64,000 bases of DNA, taken from contig CM043700.1 of NCBI GenBank assembly GCA_023935145.1, forward strand, positions 35,705,620-35,769,619, written 5' to 3'. Below are positions 59,501-64,000 of this stretch, piece by piece. Every line of letters starts with the position of its first letter. Positions within the stretch are counted from its first letter, which is position 1. Position numbers and translations under genes: made by a program. The stretch comes from Bretschneidera sinensis. Taxonomy: Eukaryota > Streptophyta > Magnoliopsida > Brassicales > Akaniaceae. The notes under the pieces are model-generated. The model was not told the DNA's origin. It did not search any database and worked only from the letters and a program-made list of their open reading frames with translations.

Positions 59501-62500
59501 TTGAGTCTTAAACTTTTGTATGGGAAAGATTTCCACTCGTCTTTAGAAATTCATTTCAATTCAATATTAATAGCAGCAAAATGATGGATCTCTCAGGTTT
59601 TGGGTTTCTAAGTTTTTGGTGAACTTTTTGGCTTTCAATTGATCAAAAGCTTGCTTGTGTGAAACTAAATGAAGCACCCTTCTCGTAGAAGCATGAGGAA
59701 TGAAATATTAATGGGCAGAAGAGGGACTTGAGTTAAAGCTTGAAAGTGAAAAAGATGATATTTTGTAGTCAAATCGTGCTTCCTGTTCTTGCAGAGGAAG
59801 AGGAGAGATTCAGATGGAGAAGGCCATAGATTGAGAAAATTAAACGGGGAAACATTAACTTGAATTGAAATTACAAACTTGCTCCTATTATACCTTTTTG
59901 TTAAACTGATTTCACTCTTTATTGTGGGTAAGTTGACATTCCCATATGTTTGTGCATGCATTTATCTATATGTATATATGTATTTTAAATTTTTTTAGAA
60001 ATAGATACGTTCTAGTGTCTCTATATATTTTTTATGTCTTTTTTTCCAATTCCGAGTGTGGTGGCTAAGAGGCTAGAGGACATTCAAAGAAGATTCATTT
60101 GGGTCAATACCGGGGAGGAATTGGAGTACCACTTGGTGAGGTGGACTGTGGTTAAGCAACCGTTGGATAAAGGAGGACTTGGTATAAAGTCGCTCTCATT
60201 ATTCAATAAAGCTCTCACAGGAAGTGGTTATGGAGATTTATTGTGGAGAGGGATCACTTTTGGAGGAAGGTGGTGGAGGCTAAATTCGGGTTGGAGCCTT
60301 GTAGATGGATGTCTAGGAAAGGGAGGGGCTTAAGGTGTTAGCGTATAGAAATGGATTTGAAACGATTAGGAGGTTTTCCGTTCTTGTCTTTCTATTTCGG
60401 TGGGTGATTGGAGGCTAAAGACCGATTCCCGGATATTTTTGCAATTGTGAGTGATAAAGAAGCTTTTATTTCTTCGTGTTTTTTTGTGTCTAATGGTAAC
60501 ATTTTGTGGAATGTGCATTTAATTCAAAACGTTCATGATTAAGAGGTTGAGAGGATGGAAAGTTTTTTGGAAATTTTGTACAGCTTTAAGATGGATTTAT
60601 CTAAAGAGGATACAATTAAATGGATGGATAGTCCGAGCAAAAGGTTTTAAGTGAAATCTTTTTATAAATTTCTTTTGGACGGGACTCCTTCAGATGGATC
60701 CTCCAACTTCCTGTGGAAAGTTATTTGGCACTCTGATGAAAGTAAGTTTTTTTTTGCTTGGGAAGCCTCTTGGAAGAAGATTCTCACTTTAGATAATTTA
60801 CAAAGAATGAGAGTTTTAGTGAACCGGTGTTTCATTTGCAAAGGTTACGGCGAGTCAGTGTTTCATCTTTTGATGTAGTGTTCTTTGGCAAGAGTTTTGT
60901 GGGAGATGGCTTACAAGGTGTTGGGTGTTTGCCGACTTCGTGAAAGATGAGATTTGGGCTTGGAGTGGGTTTACGGCTTCTAAAAACCTCAAGAAAGCTT
61001 ACTCTATGATTCTCCTTTCGATCTTTTGGATAGTTTGGAATGAGAGGAATCGTAGAGCTTTTGATGGCATTGAGAGACCGATTCTTGTATTTAGGGAAAG
61101 GTAGTTCAACGCTTAATTTTTAGGTCAAAGGTTATTCTTTTGTAAATGGTATAGATTTAGCAGATTTGGTGGAGTATCTCTCTTATAGATAGTCTTTGTA
61201 CATGAGTTGCACCCCCTTGATGCATTATTCTTTTAATATAATTTACTTATAAAAAAAATGGATATAATATGGGTATCCCATAGCCAGCCTGGTTATATAG
61301 ATATAGATGAGTTATTTTATGGGTAACCCAATAATACCCAATTAGCTTGAATGGTTCACCCAACACCCATTTAATTATAAGTGGGTAAATGGGTATGCGT
61401 AACCATTGCCACCTCTAACTTTATGTCATGGTTGAATATCTACAATTTTTGATACGTTTACAGCATCTTCATCAAAGGTTGTCATAAATGCCATTGGTAG
61501 ACCAAATTGTTTTTCCTGTCTTTCCCCCCTAGTTAATGAGCTTAACGTATACAACTTCCTTGTGCATTTCAGGTGCTTGTTGGAACTGGATCCAGGACTA
61601 TGAAAATAATTAAAATTAAATCTCTAAAGGTCTATGCATTTGGGTTTTGTAAGTGTTCTTGAACTTATGCTTCTCAGCTGCTGTTATTAAATATCTGATA
61701 TCCTCTTCTTTCATTTGGACTAACAGTGGATCTTTTCTTTTAGATGTTCATCCATCCTCTTTGTGCAAAAGATTGGGTCTGAAGTATGCTTCTGTTTCAG
61801 TGTGTGAACTGAACAAATGCCGTGATTTTTATCAGGATCTTCTCAGGTATTTGGGCAATGGCCATGCATAAATTTATAACTTTATATAGAGGTTTTGTGG
61901 TATTTTTCTATTTTAAATCGAGTACTTTTAAGGATGTAGCGCATGATGAGCTGTTTGCTTGAAGATTTTAGGTTGAGTTTGATGGTTATGCTTTTAGCTT
62001 TTCTGACCTTGATGTAACATTTTTGGCACTACTGAAACCTTTTGATTTGGACATGACAGAGAGGATATTAATATGAGTGTTAGGCTTGTGGTTAATTGCA
62101 ATGGGTTGAAGATCAGTTCTGTGAAAGAGTAAGTTAAATTTCTTTTCTACCTACCTTTTGTATTTTTCATGGATTTGGGTGATTCTGATTGCCAGAAGAC
62201 GTTATAATGATCATGATAATGTCCTTAGAAACCATTTGTGCATGGGCCATATTTAGTACAAAATTTCTTACTGTGTTAAATGGCTAGATTGATCTTTCAA
62301 GGTGTCAATAGTTGTTTTATGCTACTAACATATATATATATATATATAGATGGGTTAGGATTCCTTTCTGTCTAATACTGAGGGATGCTGACTCTTTTAT
62401 CCTCGGGGGATGAGATCATTTTGACAGTATCTTATTTGCTTCATTGTTAATGTTCACCTGGTTAAGAGTTGCACATTGTACCACTGCTGAGATGGGTAAA

Positions 62501-63726
62501 AAGATTTGCTAAACTCAGTTCCAATTTTAACTTCACTTAGTTGGCTTACTTATGCAGTGGATGATGTGCACAAACCTAGGTGATTTTAGGTCAGGTGCAT
62601 AACTGTGACAAAATTAAATGTTATTTCTCTCATTCATTTTCTTTGATTGTGTATGTTGCAGTGCTTTTGAGAAATCTCTTTGTGCTCGTCTAGTGAAGGT
62701 AATTAATCTGATCAGGAAAAGTTTCTCCTGTGTGTTTTTACTCTGATATATACTGACTCCTGAAAACTTTCTTGATTTCTATTAGACCAATCCAGACACT
62801 GATTATCATTGCCTGAGAGCATTTGCTTCTTTATTCACACAAGATACCTCAATACCTGTGGTAATACTCCGTTTAGTCTTGCATCTCTTTTTTGAAACCA
62901 GGATAATAGTCGGTTACCTAAACTTTAATGGAATGATGCAGGGAACAATAATTGATTTTCGACGCACAGCTGATGGACAACTAATTACTGAAAGTGAGTA
63001 GTTACTGAGAGAAAAAAATTAATACACATTATGTATGTTATGATACCATGGACTGCCTAAAAACTAAACACTCCCCCTTTCCTTCTTCTTATTTCTCTCT
63101 CTAGCCGACCCTTTTAGTAGGCTAGTCTTCTTGATTTGTTGCTAGTGCATTGTTACTGATACTGAAACATATAGTGTGGTTTCCTCCATACAGAATTAGC
63201 AGTATGAGTAATCTGAGTAATATTTTCGATTTGTGATAACATACATATGAGAAATGATTTGTGCACAAGAATTTCACATGGTAGGACAGTGAACTAGTAT
63301 TTACTGGTGGATTGTCCATAAGTTACTACTTGACTCTCCTGCTTGTGTGAAATTATTGTGTGATTGACTTGTACATATATCAGCACTCCATATATCTCAC
63401 TCGTCGTGAACAATATTTGTACAGTTGGAGGCAAACAGATTGGAGCAGTTCGAAGCAAGGATTTATGCAGTAAGTTTTCTCATTTATGATAGTAAATTTT
63501 TAAATCTTGAAGTGTTTCCATGAACCAGATAAGCGGGCTAGCAGACTAACTTTTCTGGGACAATGGCTCGAATGGGTGGAATTTTAATGGCAAAATGTTA
63601 AGGTTTTAATGTGCATTTTCACTGGCAGGGGCTTTCTTTGACATGTACATTGGTGATGTTCCTGTGTCTGAGCAAACAAAAGAAGAGATCGGTAGAAATG
63701 TTGCTAGTATCATAAAGAGGTGCTGA
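56577..63726 (+). CDS. FAP2: Chalcone-isomerase-like fatty-acid-binding protein (FAP2-type)
   Basis: Member of the type III chalcone-isomerase-like proteins, non-catalytic plastid fatty-acid binders. Ten in-phase exons: 56577-57052, 57184-57406, 61573-61648, 61744-61846, 62060-62128, 62662-62698, 62786-62860, 62942-62993, 63425-63469, 63629-63726, giving 417 residues. The N-terminal half has the FAP2 extension (NWLCLMDLDGGSPY, LALQEAFNCVSKLAGAL). The CHI-like domain starts at VLVGTGSRTM (about 234) and continues with KSLKVYAFGFYVHP, REDINMSVRLVVN, AFEKSLCARLVK, GTIIDFRRTADG, GAVRSKDLCRAFFDMYIGD and SEQTKEEIG. The Arg and Tyr positions used for ligand binding in this group appear present (GSRTMK, KVYAFG). 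Intron 2 is 4.2 kb because it holds a nested transposon; all other introns are short. The start ATG is the first in a frame open from 56577. Ligand and location are inferred from the family. Confidence 0.93.
58341..58348. repeat. Left 8-bp target-site duplication (ACTTTATC)
   Basis: Matches ACTTTATG at 61418-61425 at seven of eight bases and directly abuts the terminal inverted repeat of the hAT-like element. Confidence 0.6.
58349..61417. mobile_element. hAT-like non-autonomous element with nested insertion
   Basis: Left end AGAAGGGGTGGCAAATGGGT and right end, reversed, TAGAGGTGGCAATGGTTA, are imperfect inverted repeats of the common plant hAT type (GGGGTGGCAA). An 8-bp duplication flanks it, the size made by hAT transposases. 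Subterminal GGGT(A/T)-rich words (ATGGGTTGGGTTATTC; AATACCCAATTAGC) sit inside both ends. No transposase is seen. The interior carries a LINE fragment (about 59990-61258) and other sequence (58500-59990) that I cannot classify. Confidence 0.7.
59990..61258 (+). mobile_element. 5'-truncated LINE remnant nested in hAT-like element
   Basis: The plus strand encodes FFPIPSVVAKRLEDIQRRFIW, HLVRWTVVKQPLDKGGLGIKS, then SFYKFLLDG and the zf-RVT block (WKVIWHSDESKFFFAWEASW, ILTLDNLQRM, CFICKGYGESVFHLL) and IFWIVWNERNRRAFDGIERP, the usual end of this plant LINE lineage. Frames are broken in several places. It ends in a short A run. The coding remnant points in the same direction as the host gene. Confidence 0.88.
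61418..61425. repeat. Right 8-bp target-site duplication (ACTTTATG)
   Basis: Partner of 58341-58348; one mismatch. Confidence 0.6.
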
Positions 63727-64000
63727 GCTGGTTGATTTCCGTCCATTGTCTCATTTTTTTGACAGGCAATTGGTTGCCGGTGCGATGAAATTCCGGTAGC
63801 CTCTCATGTAACTGTATTAGTTAAAGCATTTTAAGCTGTGCCAGAGGAGCACAACTTATACTTGGGATTTTGGAAACATTGCGAGAGCTTGGCCCGGTGT
63901 TATACTACATTACTAGGATATAGTTACATTCAAATTTGACTATTGCCTTGTAATTCTTTATAGCCTTAAAGGGATTTGCAGCAGTCAAATAGCTGTCTTG
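63727..64000 (+). other. 3' UTR and flank of FAP2
   Basis: Sequence after the stop codon, less AT-rich than intergenic DNA and probably transcribed. The window ends here. Confidence 0.4.

Larger units (their letters stand above)
57407..61572 (+). other. 4.2-kb second intron of FAP2
   Basis: GT/AG borders (GAG|GTAAAC and TTTCAG|GTGCTT). It contains a (TA)n run (about 57987-58011) and the hAT-like element with nested LINE at 58349-61417. The coding phase across it is preserved (phase 0). Confidence 0.85.

Noticed and set aside
60034..60878. Protein-coding gene in FAP2 intron 2
   Set aside because: The frames belong to a decayed LINE ORF2 with internal stops; not an independent host gene.

Overview
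This is nuclear DNA from a flowering plant, most likely a eudicot and plausibly a rosid. The genes are split by short AT-rich introns, intergenic DNA is AT-rich, and the decayed mobile elements are typical plant types: a Ty3/gypsy chromovirus, LINEs with zf-RVT and RNase H remnants, and MITEs. The species cannot be named from the sequence alone. No CRISPR array, bacterial operon or confident RNA gene is visible.

Five genes look intact. They are a DUF1677 cysteine-motif protein (about 6.0-6.4 kb), an RLCK-VII kinase closest to RIPK (28.1-30.0 kb), a plant alpha/beta hydrolase (41.0-43.2 kb), the canonical heterotrimeric G-protein alpha subunit GPA1 (13 coding exons, 47.0-51.8 kb) and a FAP2-type chalcone-isomerase-like fatty-acid-binding protein (10 coding exons, 56.6-63.7 kb). 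All five are on the plus strand, and every exon chain listed was checked for reading phase by hand. Nothing shows that they act together, beyond two of them (the kinase and GPA1) belonging to signalling families.

Layout. 1-1.1 kb: minus-strand 15-cis-zeta-carotene isomerase (Z-ISO) exons with a nonsense codon and a frameshift, cut by the window edge. 1.1-5.4 kb: repeats, including a clear TIR MITE. 5.4-6.6 kb: the DUF1677 gene. 6.6-13.4 kb: repeat-rich and gene-poor. 13.4-15.7 kb: fragments of a KIN-7 kinesin motor, of mitochondrial complex III subunit QCR7 and of a LINE RNase H, lying together. 16-20.2 kb: AT-rich DNA, a GC-rich dispersed repeat and a LINE RNase H remnant. 20.2-23.9 kb: integrase, chromodomain and 3' LTR of a gypsy element (minus strand). 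24-34 kb: the kinase gene and LINE debris. 34.0-36.5 kb: 5' LTR and gag of a gypsy element (plus strand). 37.3-38.3 kb: second copy of the GC-rich repeat. 38.3-64 kb: hydrolase, GPA1 and FAP2 genes, with MITEs, an intronic tandem duplication and a nested transposon inside a FAP2 intron.

The most interesting structural observation is that the two gypsy halves, 11.8 kb apart and in opposite orientation, carry the same 5-bp flank (ACTTC in element orientation), and that their outer flanks look like two halves of one MITE. One retrotransposon split by an inversion of about 12.7 kb, which carried the kinase gene with it, explains this better than two unrelated insertions.
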